A DNA stretch of 64,000 bases from Firm-04 sp045642925 (GTDB lineage Bacteria > Bacillota > Clostridia > Oscillospirales > Ruminococcaceae): positions 62,001 to 126,000 of the forward strand of contig JAZUJW010000048.1 of NCBI GenBank assembly GCA_045642925.1, read 5' to 3'. Shown here in pieces: positions 23,953 to 32,096 of the stretch (position 1 is its first letter; every line of letters begins with the position of its first letter). Both the position numbers and the translations under genes were made by a program. The notes under the pieces were generated by a model, which was not told where the DNA came from, made no database searches, and saw only the letters and a program-made list of their open reading frames with translations.

Positions 23953-25296
23953 TCATTTTGTTTGAAATTCTTCCTTGACAATCTGGGCATTTCCACAAGA
24001 AAGCCGTCCTTCAGGACACTTTCCCGTCACATAGCAGCTAGGGCCCATCAGAGCATACACATCAGGTGATTTTTTACGAAGCTGCTTCAAAAGTGACACA
24101 GCAACCGCACGAATTTCCCATTGCGCACGGCGACAGGTTCTCAGTGCAAAGAAATGCTGCAATTCTCTGCCGTTCATAGAACACAAAACATCTAACTGAT
24201 TGCCAGCCAATACAAAATACTGCACGGCTTCCAAAGGCAAGCCCTCTGTCAACAATTGTATCAGCATTTGCGTATTATTGTTAAAAGCTTCCTGATAAAG
24301 CGCAAGTGCGTCAGCATTCGAAGCAATCGAATCAGGCAGCAAATACGTATTTTTCTGCAAAGCCTGCATAACGTGCGGCACCAAAACCGTTTGCATTCGA
24401 TGGCGAACAAGGTGTGTCACCGCCGCCAAGGACAGGTTTTCCACACGGAAATTCGCAGAAATCAGCTCCAATTCACGCGGACGCTCTCCCAAAACAATAT
24501 CATCCAGTGAAAGGGATGCATCCGGCAATGTCATCCCATTGTATGATGCCGCAGAAAGCACGATTTCACGCGCATTCGGCGTATCAAAATCTAAAACGGT
24601 GTTCGCTGATGCAACGGTTGGCTCCGGAATATTCGTAAAAACATTTTTCAGAGAAAATCGCTCTGCATCTGCATGAAATTTCGGCTGCATTTGGTTCAGC
24701 AAATTCGGAAAATATGTTTCAAATTGTGATTTTAACGATTCTCCGAGCGTTCTGAGTTCCGAAAATACACTTCCGCGTCCCCAGAGCATCGTCCCGATCA
24801 TATGCATGAGTTCGCGTGCATTCATCGTGCAATAAAAGTTGCTTCTAAAGCAATATGGAAGCAAAAACCGCGCATCTTCTTTTGGAATGCCCATATCTAA
24901 AAGAGAAGCATATTTAGCAAACATTTCATTCATATGCGCTTCAAAGCGTGGCTGAATTGCATCAGGCAATGATGGAACATAGCAGCCAACTTCCGTAAAA
25001 TCAACGTATCTGCGCGATTGAACAGTAAATGAAGCAAGACGGAACTCAATCACAAATTCTTCTACACAAACGCTCACGCTGTCAAAGGCAATCGTGAAAA
25101 AAGCGTGTTCAACAAGTGATTGATGTCCAGAAGCTACGACCTTTTCAATCAACGAACCATTATTTTCCTTCGAACGTGAGCGCTCCAGAATTTCGAGAGA
25201 AGTGCCCTGTGTGGTCGAAATGCGTCCAGCCGATGCACAGACGAGTTCTCCCGCCGTTGAGGAAGCGATAATTTTTGCAACAGGCTGTTTGTTCAT
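23953..25296 (-). CDS. Tandem ThyX-like protein (flavin-dependent thymidylate synthase family)
   Basis: The protein has 447 residues, about twice a normal ThyX (220-250), and consists of two ThyX-like halves. The N half keeps GHQSLVEHAFFTI, LASFTVQSRRYV and LLPYCFRSNFYCTMNAREL, but the RHR triad reads EFR and the AQxEIR segment is lost. The C half keeps LVRHRMQ and CSMNGRELQHFFALRTCRRA with QWEIR, but lacks the EH and SxRY parts. ThyX makes dTMP from dUMP with methylenetetrahydrofolate and FAD, with active sites at subunit interfaces, so the halves may complement each other. A Cys-rich tail (PSCYVTGKCPEGRLSCGN) follows. AAAGGA precedes the ATG. deoC lies three genes upstream. Confidence 0.85.
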   Translation of the reverse strand: MNKQPVAKIIASSTAGELVCASAGRISTTQGTSLEILERSRSKENNGSLIEKVVASGHQSLVEHAFFTIAFDSVSVCVEEFVIEFRLASFTVQSRRYVDFTEVGCYVPSLPDAIQPRFEAHMNEMFAKYASLLDMGIPKEDARFLLPYCFRSNFYCTMNARELMHMIGTMLWGRGSVFSELRTLGESLKSQFETYFPNLLNQMQPKFHADAERFSLKNVFTNIPEPTVASANTVLDFDTPNAREIVLSAASYNGMTLPDASLSLDDIVLGERPRELELISANFRVENLSLAAVTHLVRHRMQTVLVPHVMQALQKNTYLLPDSIASNADALALYQEAFNNNTQMLIQLLTEGLPLEAVQYFVLAGNQLDVLCSMNGRELQHFFALRTCRRAQWEIRAVAVSLLKQLRKKSPDVYALMGPSCYVTGKCPEGRLSCGNAQIVKEEFQTK

Positions 25297-25323
25297 AATG
25301 ATTTTCCTTTCAGATACGTTATT

Positions 25324-26082
25324 TTAAATAGCTGGCATCACTCTGCCGCCAGATACAGGAAAATATGCGCCAGTCGTGAACGATGCAAGGTCAGATGCAA
25401 GAAAAGCGCACATATTCGCTATTTCCTGTGCATCACCACGCCGTTTCAGCGGAACACTTGCCTCATAGTCCGGATAGGAATTCTGGTCACGTTCCGTGCG
25501 CGTCCACCCCGGTGCAACCTGATTGACCGTGATGGAATGGCTTCCGAGTTCTTTCGCAAGCACACGGACAAGTCCATCCAAACCACGCTTTGCAGCAGTA
25601 TATGCACCGCAGTTTTCTTCAGCAAGTGCTGCACATTCTGTGTTTGTGACAACGATTCTGCCGCCATTTCCAGCCGCGATGATATCGGGTACAAACGCCT
25701 TCACCATGTGGACGGTCTGCATCACACATGATTGATACTGACTGTCGAAATCAGACAGTGGCTGATTCAAAATTGAAGTCCATTCATACTGAATAACAGC
25801 ATTGTGCACCAGAATATCAGGAACGCCAAGTGACGCATTCACTTTATTTTTCATTTGCATCACGCTTTCAGCATCCGTCACATCCGCCTGAATGGGAACA
25901 GCCTTAATGTGATAACAATTAGACAGTTCGACAGCAAGTTTTTCAGCCGCCTCCTGCCCATGAAAATAATGCAGCGCCAAATCTGCCCCACAGTCAGCAA
26001 ACGTCCGCGCCATCACGCGTCCAAGCATTCCTGAAGCACCCGTAATCACGGCAATATGTCCGCGCAAATCAATTTGAAGCAT
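25324..26082 (-). CDS. SDR-family oxidoreductase
   Basis: The protein has 252 residues and a Rossmann fold. The nucleotide motif is ITGASGMLGRVMA, with DVTDAESV and the active-site YTAAKRGLDGL (Tyr and Lys). The residue where the catalytic Ser is expected is Thr (NTECAAL), and the usual NNAG reads HNAV. The end, SFTTGAYFPVSGG, is typical of FabG-like SDRs. The substrate is unknown. It is placed directly after the phosphopantetheinyl transferase gene, which would fit a carrier-protein-linked keto group, but this is inference. GGAGG precedes the ATG. Confidence 0.85.
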   Translation of the reverse strand: MLQIDLRGHIAVITGASGMLGRVMARTFADCGADLALHYFHGQEAAEKLAVELSNCYHIKAVPIQADVTDAESVMQMKNKVNASLGVPDILVHNAVIQYEWTSILNQPLSDFDSQYQSCVMQTVHMVKAFVPDIIAAGNGGRIVVTNTECAALAEENCGAYTAAKRGLDGLVRVLAKELGSHSITVNQVAPGWTRTERDQNSYPDYEASVPLKRRGDAQEIANMCAFLASDLASFTTGAYFPVSGGRVMPAI

Positions 26083-26097
26083 GGAAAACGCCTCCGT

Positions 26098-26751
26098 TTA
26101 ATTGGTGTAAAACCGCGCAGATTCTGATTTTATGAGTGGGAAAGGAATACGCGGCACGCATACAGAAACCGTATAAGGAATCTCATCCGGTTCATAAATT
26201 AACTGATAAAACGAGAATTCATTTGCCTTTTCGTGTAAAAATTGAATTTTATCCGTTTTCAGAGAAAATGGGATTTTGTCCAGCGGCAGACGAATGCCGC
26301 CGCCATGCCATTTTCCATATGCCTCTTTCAAAGTCCAATATCTTGAAAACGATGCATCTACATCATTTTCAGATAAAATTTCTTCTTTCTCAGATGGCAG
26401 ACATACTCGATCCAGCACAGCTTCCCGAACTTGCCGCGGCGGTTCAACATCAACACCGATCGGACAATTTCCGATTCCCAGCACACACAAACCCTTGCAA
26501 TGCGACCAGTTCATATGCAAAAAAGGATGTATCAGCTGCGGTTTTCCTTGTTCATCACGAGAAAGCATCGCGTGGTAGATCTCATAATTCTGCTGCAAAA
26601 CAGTAGATAGTAAATTGATTGCATAAAAGTGTTCGGTGCGATAACGATTTCTGACTGGTACGTCTTGTAAATCGGGAATTTTCGTCGCATATAGGACAAA
26701 ATTCGCACACGAATAAGTGCCCTGCACATAAAGCAAGCGTTCAATCTTCAT
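26098..26751 (-). CDS. 4'-phosphopantetheinyl transferase (Sfp type)
   Basis: The protein has 217 residues. It transfers 4'-phosphopantetheine from CoA to a Ser of acyl or peptidyl carrier proteins. The Mg/CoA motifs GVDVEPPRQV and YWTLKEAYGKWHGGG match Sfp-type enzymes, as does the two-lobed length of about 220 residues. The ATG at 26751 is 2 bp after the deoC stop with no clear ribosome site, so translation is probably coupled; an extension to 26781 overlaps deoC. No polyketide or peptide synthetase gene is in the window. Confidence 0.9.
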   Translation of the reverse strand: MKIERLLYVQGTYSCANFVLYATKIPDLQDVPVRNRYRTEHFYAINLLSTVLQQNYEIYHAMLSRDEQGKPQLIHPFLHMNWSHCKGLCVLGIGNCPIGVDVEPPRQVREAVLDRVCLPSEKEEILSENDVDASFSRYWTLKEAYGKWHGGGIRLPLDKIPFSLKTDKIQFLHEKANEFSFYQLIYEPDEIPYTVSVCVPRIPFPLIKSESARFYTN

Positions 26752-26753
26752 AA

Positions 26754-27392
26754 TTAAAATAATACACTTGCAGAACTGCACCCCAGGCGGTCACAGCCTG
26801 CCACAAGAAACGCTTCCATTTGCTCTTTTGTTCGAATACCGCCCGCCGCCTTGATTTTCACATTTGAACCGATATGCTCCTTGAAAATCGCAATATCGTC
26901 CAAATTTGCGCCAGCCGTACTAAAGCCAGTCGAAGTCTTGATATAATCTGCACCGGATTTCGTAATTATTTCGCAAATGCGTACTTTTTCATCATCAGAC
27001 AAAAGGCAGGTCTCGACAATGACCTTCAGGATTTTTCCTTTGCAAGCTTCCCGAATCGCACAGATATCATCTAAAACAAATGCATCATCGCCATTTTTCA
27101 GTGCAGCAATATTGATGACCATATCAATTTCATCCGCCCCGTCTTTGAGCGACTGCTGCGTTTCAAAGACCTTTGCCTCAGTGGACGTATAACCAAGCGG
27201 GAAACCAATGACCGTGCATACATTCAGTGTTGGATACTCTGATTTTACGCGCTTTACGTAATACTGTGGAATGCAGACTGATGCCGTACCATACGTTTCC
27301 GCTTCGCGGCATAGTTTCGCAATATTTTCCCATTTTGCATCTGCTTTCAGGCAGGTATGGTCGATATGGGACAAGATTTCCTGATTCGTCAT
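26754..27392 (-). CDS. deoC: Deoxyribose-phosphate aldolase
   Basis: The protein has 212 residues and is a TIM-barrel aldolase that splits 2-deoxyribose 5-phosphate into acetaldehyde and glyceraldehyde 3-phosphate. Motifs: IDHTCLKADA, VIGFPLGYTSTEAKV, EIDMVINIAALKNG, KVIVETCLLSD, GADYIKTSTGFS with the Schiff-base Lys, and IKAAGGIRTKEQMEAFL. Length is normal. A run of G residues (GGGGG) serves as ribosome site. Confidence 0.95.
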   Translation of the reverse strand: MTNQEILSHIDHTCLKADAKWENIAKLCREAETYGTASVCIPQYYVKRVKSEYPTLNVCTVIGFPLGYTSTEAKVFETQQSLKDGADEIDMVINIAALKNGDDAFVLDDICAIREACKGKILKVIVETCLLSDDEKVRICEIITKSGADYIKTSTGFSTAGANLDDIAIFKEHIGSNVKIKAAGGIRTKEQMEAFLVAGCDRLGCSSASVLF

Positions 27393-27419
27393 GATGGCGC
27401 CCCCTTTTTTATAAATGAT

Positions 27420-27809
27420 TTAGCGGTCTGCATACAACATTGTTCTGCCAGCACCAATCGCAAACACCAAACCGCCGCTAAACACGACTGTTAAGATGGA
27501 AAACACAAGCCAGACAGCCGCAAAATCAACATAATTACGAATAAAACAAAACAGCAAAGCATCCGCTGCGATAATTCCTGTCAAGCGGATGCAATACGGC
27601 AGCATTTTTCGTGCAAACACTGCCAAATCATGTAATTGATGTGACAAAGCACAGCTTTCCTTTGCAAACAGAATTGCAGTGCCGAGAAAAATCAGCATCA
27701 GACAGAAAATCAACGCGGTACCGTGCAAAAACGAGAAAGTCGGAAGCATCGCTGTTTGCAATATGAAAATCAACGCATATACAAAGAAATGATGTTTATG
27801 CTCTTGCAT
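27420..27809 (-). CDS. Small hypothetical membrane protein
   Basis: The protein has 129 residues and four predicted membrane helices (about 10-30, 32-48, 70-90, 96-120). GGAGG lies 10 bases before the ATG. It is the first gene after gyrA and precedes deoC by 27 bp, so it probably opens the deoC-to-rluD operon. No family is recognised. Confidence 0.7.
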   Translation of the reverse strand: MQEHKHHFFVYALIFILQTAMLPTFSFLHGTALIFCLMLIFLGTAILFAKESCALSHQLHDLAVFARKMLPYCIRLTGIIAADALLFCFIRNYVDFAAVWLVFSILTVVFSGGLVFAIGAGRTMLYADR

Positions 27810-27841
27810 TTTCCGACTTCCTCCATGTCAAAATATGCCTT

Positions 27842-27882
27842 GACTGGCGCAGAAAACTTTCGCCTTCTGCGTCAGTCTTTTT
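27842..27882 (+). terminator. Terminator-like hairpin oriented to the + strand
   Basis: GACTGGCGCAGAA (27842-27854) pairs with TTCTGCGTCAGTC (27865-27877) with one G-T mismatch pair, followed by TTTTTC on the + strand. All genes here are on the - strand, where only a weak T tract follows the stem. It may end an antisense transcript or serve as gyrA terminator in both directions. Confidence 0.5.
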
Positions 27883-27954
27883 CTCGTTCAGACCATGCTC
27901 TGCGTTGTCAAAGCGCATTTATTGCAATCGAATTTCTTTGAAAATGCTAGATTT

Positions 27955-30612
27955 TTATTCCTCGCTGTCATCGTCAAGGTCTTCTTCTTCCAGTTCCATT
28001 GCCTCTTCCGCCGCTTCTTCCTCCAGCGCTTCTTCTTCCTGCGCCGCAAGTTCCTCGTCCGAAAGCTGTTCGACAATGCTCATTTCAGCATCCTCGTCAT
28101 GCTCTGCGCGGGTGAATGCCACAACGCGCTCGTTTTCTGTCACGCGCATGACACGCACACCCTTCGACACTCTGCCCATAATGCGCACATCTGCTGTCAA
28201 AATACGAATCAGAATGCCGTCACTGGATACCAGCACGATGTCGTCATCCTCGTCCACGACCTTGATGCCGGCAACAAATCCGCGTTCGTCATCGGGTTTG
28301 TAGTTCGTTACGCCATAGCCGCCGCGGTTGCGAAGCGGATAACTCTCGATTTCACTACGTTTTCCGAAACCTTTTTCGCTGACGGTCAGCAGCGTTGCGC
28401 CCTCGCGGACACGTGCCATCGACACGATTTCATCGCCTTCACGCAGTTTCATCGCACGCACACCATGCGCACTTCTGCCCTGCGGACGAATGCAATTTTC
28501 GTCCATGCGAATTGCTCTGCCGAATTTCGTGGCAATCATAAGCTGGTCGTGGCTGCCCGTCATACGAACGCCCGCGATTTCATCGCCGTCTTCGAGTTTG
28601 ATCGCAATTAAGCCGTTTTTACGTACATTTTTGTATGCGGGAAGTGGTGTTCTCTTGATTTTGCCGTTTTTCGTGACGATGCAGATATAACTTTCATCGT
28701 CAAATTCACTCACTTTCATCATCGCGGCAACTTTTTCGTTTTCGCTCAGCGGGAGGAGGTTGATGATATTCGTACCCTTGGAATCCTTACCGCCCATCGG
28801 AATCTCAAAACAACGCAAATCAAACATTATTCCGCGATTTGTGAAGAACAGAACATGGTCATGGCTCGAACCGACAAACATTTCCGAGGCGAAATCCTCT
28901 TCGCGCTGTTTCATGCCCGTAACACCCTTGCCGCCGCGGCGCTGTGTTTTGTAGACCGAAATCGGCACGCGCTTGATATAGCCGAAATTCGTGTATGTGA
29001 CAACGCAATCCTCGACGGGAATGAGGTCTTCAATATCCATTTCGCCGCTGATGCTTTCAATTTGCGTGCGGCGTTCATCGCTGTACTGTCCACGGATTTT
29101 TTCAAGGTCATCGTGAATGATGCCCAGCACACGCTCTTTGTGTGCAAGAATATCACGCAAATCGTTAATTTTCTCACAAAGTGCCTGTACTTCCGCATAG
29201 ATTTTGTCGCGTTCCAGACCAGTCAACTGTCCGAGGCGCATCGCAATGATCGCATCTGCCTGCGCTTCCGAAAGACCGATGGTGACATACGGCGTTTCGG
29301 ACGGGTCAACCGTCATGCCCATTGCCCTGCGGTAGGATTCATCCTCCATCAATGTCGTCAAATCGGTTTCCGCAAAACGCTCCAGCAGGCGTTCTTTACC
29401 TTCCTGCTGATTCTTCGAAGAACGCAGAATATTTACAACTTCGTCAATAAAATCGAGCGCGACAAGGAAGCCTTGCAGAATATGCGCACGTTCACGCGCT
29501 TTTCGCAAGTCAAAACGACTTGCTCTCTGCACAACATCAATCTGGAAATTCAGATATTCTTCGAGAATCTGTTTCAGCGTCAGTTCTTTTGGTTCGCCAT
29601 TGACCAGCGCAAGCATAATGATGCCATAGGTATCCTGAAGCTGCGTATAACGGAACAACTGATTCAGCACAAGATTTGGATTTGCGTCCTTTTTCAGTTC
29701 GATGCAAATGCGCAGACCTTCTCTGTCCGATTCATCACGAATATCGTGAATGCCCTCCACGCGCTTTTCTTTCGCAAGCTGTGCGATCGCGGTAATCAGT
29801 TCCGCCTTGTTGACCATGTACGGAATCTCATGCACCACGATGCATTGTCGATTTTTGATTTCGACAATTTCGGTTTTTGAACGCACGGTCAGTTTGCCTC
29901 TGCCGGTCGCATAGGCAGCACGCATTCCTGCGCGTCCCATGATGATGCCGCCCGTCGGGAAATCAGGGCCTTTGATGAAATTCATTAACTCATCAAGTGT
30001 CGCATCCGGATGTTCAATCAGATAATCCAGACCGTCAATGACCTCGCCGAGATTATGCGGCGGGATATGGGAAGCCATACCGACTGCAATACCTTCCGAG
30101 CCATTTACCAGCAGACACGGGAATTTTGAAGGCAGTACCACAGGTTCTTTCAGACGGTCATCGTAGTTTGCCTGAAAATCAACTGTTTCCTTCTGAATAT
30201 CGGTCAGCATCGCAACAGCCATTTTCGTCATTTTTGCTTCCGTATAACGATATGCGGCAGGCGGGTCACCGTCAATCGAACCGAAATTTCCGTGACCGTC
30301 TACCAGCGGATAACGCATTGAAAAACTCTGCGCAAGGCGCACGAGTGCCATATACACCGAAGCATCGCCGTGCGGATGGTATTCACCCAGAACAGAACCG
30401 ACAATATCGGCGCATTTACGATATTGTTTCTCAGGAGTCAGCGCCTTTTCGAACATCGTGTAAAGAATACGGCGATGTACAGGCTTCAAACCGTCGCGCA
30501 CATCGGGCAGCGCACGCGAAGTAATGACGGACATCGAATAGGCAATGAACGATTGCCGCATTTCTTTTTCGATATCGCGCCGTATCATGATAGATTTACT
30601 GGTATCGTACAA
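27955..30612 (-). CDS. gyrA: DNA gyrase subunit A
   Basis: The protein has 885 residues. It is the breakage-reunion subunit. AYSMSVITSRALPDVRDGLK, the catalytic Tyr in PPAAYRYTEAKM and the GyrA box QRRGGKG are present, followed by a beta-pinwheel C-terminal domain and a 35-residue acidic tail (many Glu/Asp). The TTG at 30612 is the start (AAGGA nine bases upstream). In the quinolone-binding segment HPHGDASVYMALVRLAQ the positions equivalent to E. coli 83 and 87 are Ala and Met instead of Ser and Asp/Glu. Two YcxB-like genes separate it from gyrB. Confidence 0.97.
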   Translation of the reverse strand: MYDTSKSIMIRRDIEKEMRQSFIAYSMSVITSRALPDVRDGLKPVHRRILYTMFEKALTPEKQYRKCADIVGSVLGEYHPHGDASVYMALVRLAQSFSMRYPLVDGHGNFGSIDGDPPAAYRYTEAKMTKMAVAMLTDIQKETVDFQANYDDRLKEPVVLPSKFPCLLVNGSEGIAVGMASHIPPHNLGEVIDGLDYLIEHPDATLDELMNFIKGPDFPTGGIIMGRAGMRAAYATGRGKLTVRSKTEIVEIKNRQCIVVHEIPYMVNKAELITAIAQLAKEKRVEGIHDIRDESDREGLRICIELKKDANPNLVLNQLFRYTQLQDTYGIIMLALVNGEPKELTLKQILEEYLNFQIDVVQRASRFDLRKARERAHILQGFLVALDFIDEVVNILRSSKNQQEGKERLLERFAETDLTTLMEDESYRRAMGMTVDPSETPYVTIGLSEAQADAIIAMRLGQLTGLERDKIYAEVQALCEKINDLRDILAHKERVLGIIHDDLEKIRGQYSDERRTQIESISGEMDIEDLIPVEDCVVTYTNFGYIKRVPISVYKTQRRGGKGVTGMKQREEDFASEMFVGSSHDHVLFFTNRGIMFDLRCFEIPMGGKDSKGTNIINLLPLSENEKVAAMMKVSEFDDESYICIVTKNGKIKRTPLPAYKNVRKNGLIAIKLEDGDEIAGVRMTGSHDQLMIATKFGRAIRMDENCIRPQGRSAHGVRAMKLREGDEIVSMARVREGATLLTVSEKGFGKRSEIESYPLRNRGGYGVTNYKPDDERGFVAGIKVVDEDDDIVLVSSDGILIRILTADVRIMGRVSKGVRVMRVTENERVVAFTRAEHDEDAEMSIVEQLSDEELAAQEEEALEEEAAEEAMELEEEDLDDDSEE

Positions 30613-30664
30613 GGTATCAAGTCCTTTTCATTTATTTGCGTGGAAAAACGAAAAAATAATCATA

Positions 30665-31348
30665 TCAGCCTTTTCGCATATCCAGTAGGGAATCGCCAAA
30701 GCCATCCCGCAGGATCTGCTGTTCTTCCGCAGAAAAATCCTTTTTCGGAACGACATAGAAATTGTGTTTCACCAGATAAAGCATGAAAAACTCATCATAT
30801 TCGAGAATGCGGAAACCTGTGCCGAACGGCAGTTCTGTGGCAGGAATCGGCTCCGCCACAGCGGGCGCTTCCGCATCATCAAACAAATCATTGAATCCGT
30901 TTTCATCCGTATCTTCGTGATTTTCAGCAGGTTCTTCCTTTGCTTCCACCGCTTCGGAAACGGGTTCTGATTCAGCCGTATCTTCTGCGGTTTCGGTCAC
31001 GCCGTCCTCCGTCCGAATGGTCACGCCATCCTGATAGAGGGACACCGTATAGACATCATTTTCCAGTTCTTTCAGGGATATCATCAGATTTCGGCGCAGT
31101 TTCATCGGGTTATACCACATCACCATGATCATGGCAGCACAAATGAAAATCAGCACATACGCCATCGATGAGGATGGATCTCTGACTGCGGCATCCACAT
31201 ACACGCCTGCAACCGCAACAAGCAATAATGTTATAACGATATTTCTAGGATACACGTACTTTTTCTGAAATGCACGAAATGCTTTGTCAAATAAGGGCAG
31301 CGGAATATGGTAGCTTTTTTCAAGCTTCGGTTTCGCTAGCAGATTCAT
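30665..31348 (-). CDS. YcxB-like membrane protein (second copy)
   Basis: The protein has 227 residues. Two membrane helices (about 35-55 and 61-80) are followed by a YcxB-like soluble domain that is interrupted by an acidic insertion of about 60 residues (Glu/Ala/Asp rich) and ends with EYDEFFMLYLVKHNFYVVPK, then KDFSAEEQQILRDGF. The start at 31348 follows GGAGG and overlaps the upstream YcxB-like gene by 29 bp; the in-frame extension to 31471 is rejected. Function is unknown. It lies between gyrB and gyrA. Confidence 0.7.
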   Translation of the reverse strand: MNLLAKPKLEKSYHIPLPLFDKAFRAFQKKYVYPRNIVITLLLVAVAGVYVDAAVRDPSSSMAYVLIFICAAMIMVMWYNPMKLRRNLMISLKELENDVYTVSLYQDGVTIRTEDGVTETAEDTAESEPVSEAVEAKEEPAENHEDTDENGFNDLFDDAEAPAVAEPIPATELPFGTGFRILEYDEFFMLYLVKHNFYVVPKKDFSAEEQQILRDGFGDSLLDMRKG

Positions 31349-32084
31349 CCGCCGTATCCTCCGTTTCTGTTTCTGCATCTTCCGCTTCTTCTTCATCATC
31401 GCGGACACGGTTGCCGTTTTCATCGTAAAGACGCAGTTTATCTTTGCCATAATAACGGTCGAGGTCATCATTTACCGATGCTTTTTCTGCATTTTCGCCG
31501 CCTGCCATTTCTTCATCCTTCCCAAGAATGGAAGTCAGAAGCGTATAGCCGCTGGAACAGCGATTCTTTGCAAAATCAATCAGCTGTGCGATGGTTTCAT
31601 CCTCCAGTCCGCGCTTCGGGACATAGAGGAAGCCGTTTTCGATGCTGTTATCAGCAAAAACAAAGCCATTTTTGTTTTCAAATGCCTTCATGCTGCCAGT
31701 CGAAAAGTACGTTGTTGCGTCCTCACGCTCAGAAGCGGAAATTTCCTCATCATCCAGCACTTCAAACACAGAAACTTCGTGCGGATAGAAAATCATTTCA
31801 CGCTTGTCGCCATACTGCAAGCGGTTTGTTGCCAAAAACTTGCGGTTCAGCGGCACAAAACGATAGGAAAGGCCAATCAGAACGCTGGCGGCTGCATAAA
31901 AGTAAAACATCAAATTTTTAAGGAGGATCGCAACTACAATGCACAGCACAGCAACAGCAATGCCGACAATCATCGAATAATTGTGATTTTTCTGGTCTGC
32001 CTCTTTGTGGATGCGGTAGACATCCTCAAAATCATTGTCATTCAGCGTACATACGACCGAAAACAGTTTTTCTTCCTTTGCCAT
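31320..32084 (-). CDS. YcxB-like membrane protein (first copy)
   Basis: The protein has 254 residues. Two membrane helices (about 38-56 and 58-76) are followed by a YcxB-like domain with YPHEVSVFEV, TYFSTGSMKAFENKNGFV, GFLYVPKRGLED and an acidic C-terminal tail (EEEAEDAETETEDTADES). GGGAG precedes the ATG, 12 bp after the gyrB stop. It is a paralogue of the next gene. Co-transcription with gyrB and gyrA is likely, but no functional tie to gyrase is known. Confidence 0.7.
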   Translation of the reverse strand: MAKEEKLFSVVCTLNDNDFEDVYRIHKEADQKNHNYSMIVGIAVAVLCIVVAILLKNLMFYFYAAASVLIGLSYRFVPLNRKFLATNRLQYGDKREMIFYPHEVSVFEVLDDEEISASEREDATTYFSTGSMKAFENKNGFVFADNSIENGFLYVPKRGLEDETIAQLIDFAKNRCSSGYTLLTSILGKDEEMAGGENAEKASVNDDLDRYYGKDKLRLYDENGNRVRDDEEEAEDAETETEDTADESASETEA

Positions 32085-32096
32085 AACTTGCTCCCA

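Noticed and set aside
28855..29880. 341-codon frame antisense to gyrA
   Set aside because: Covered by a certain gyrA; no motifs or signals of its own.
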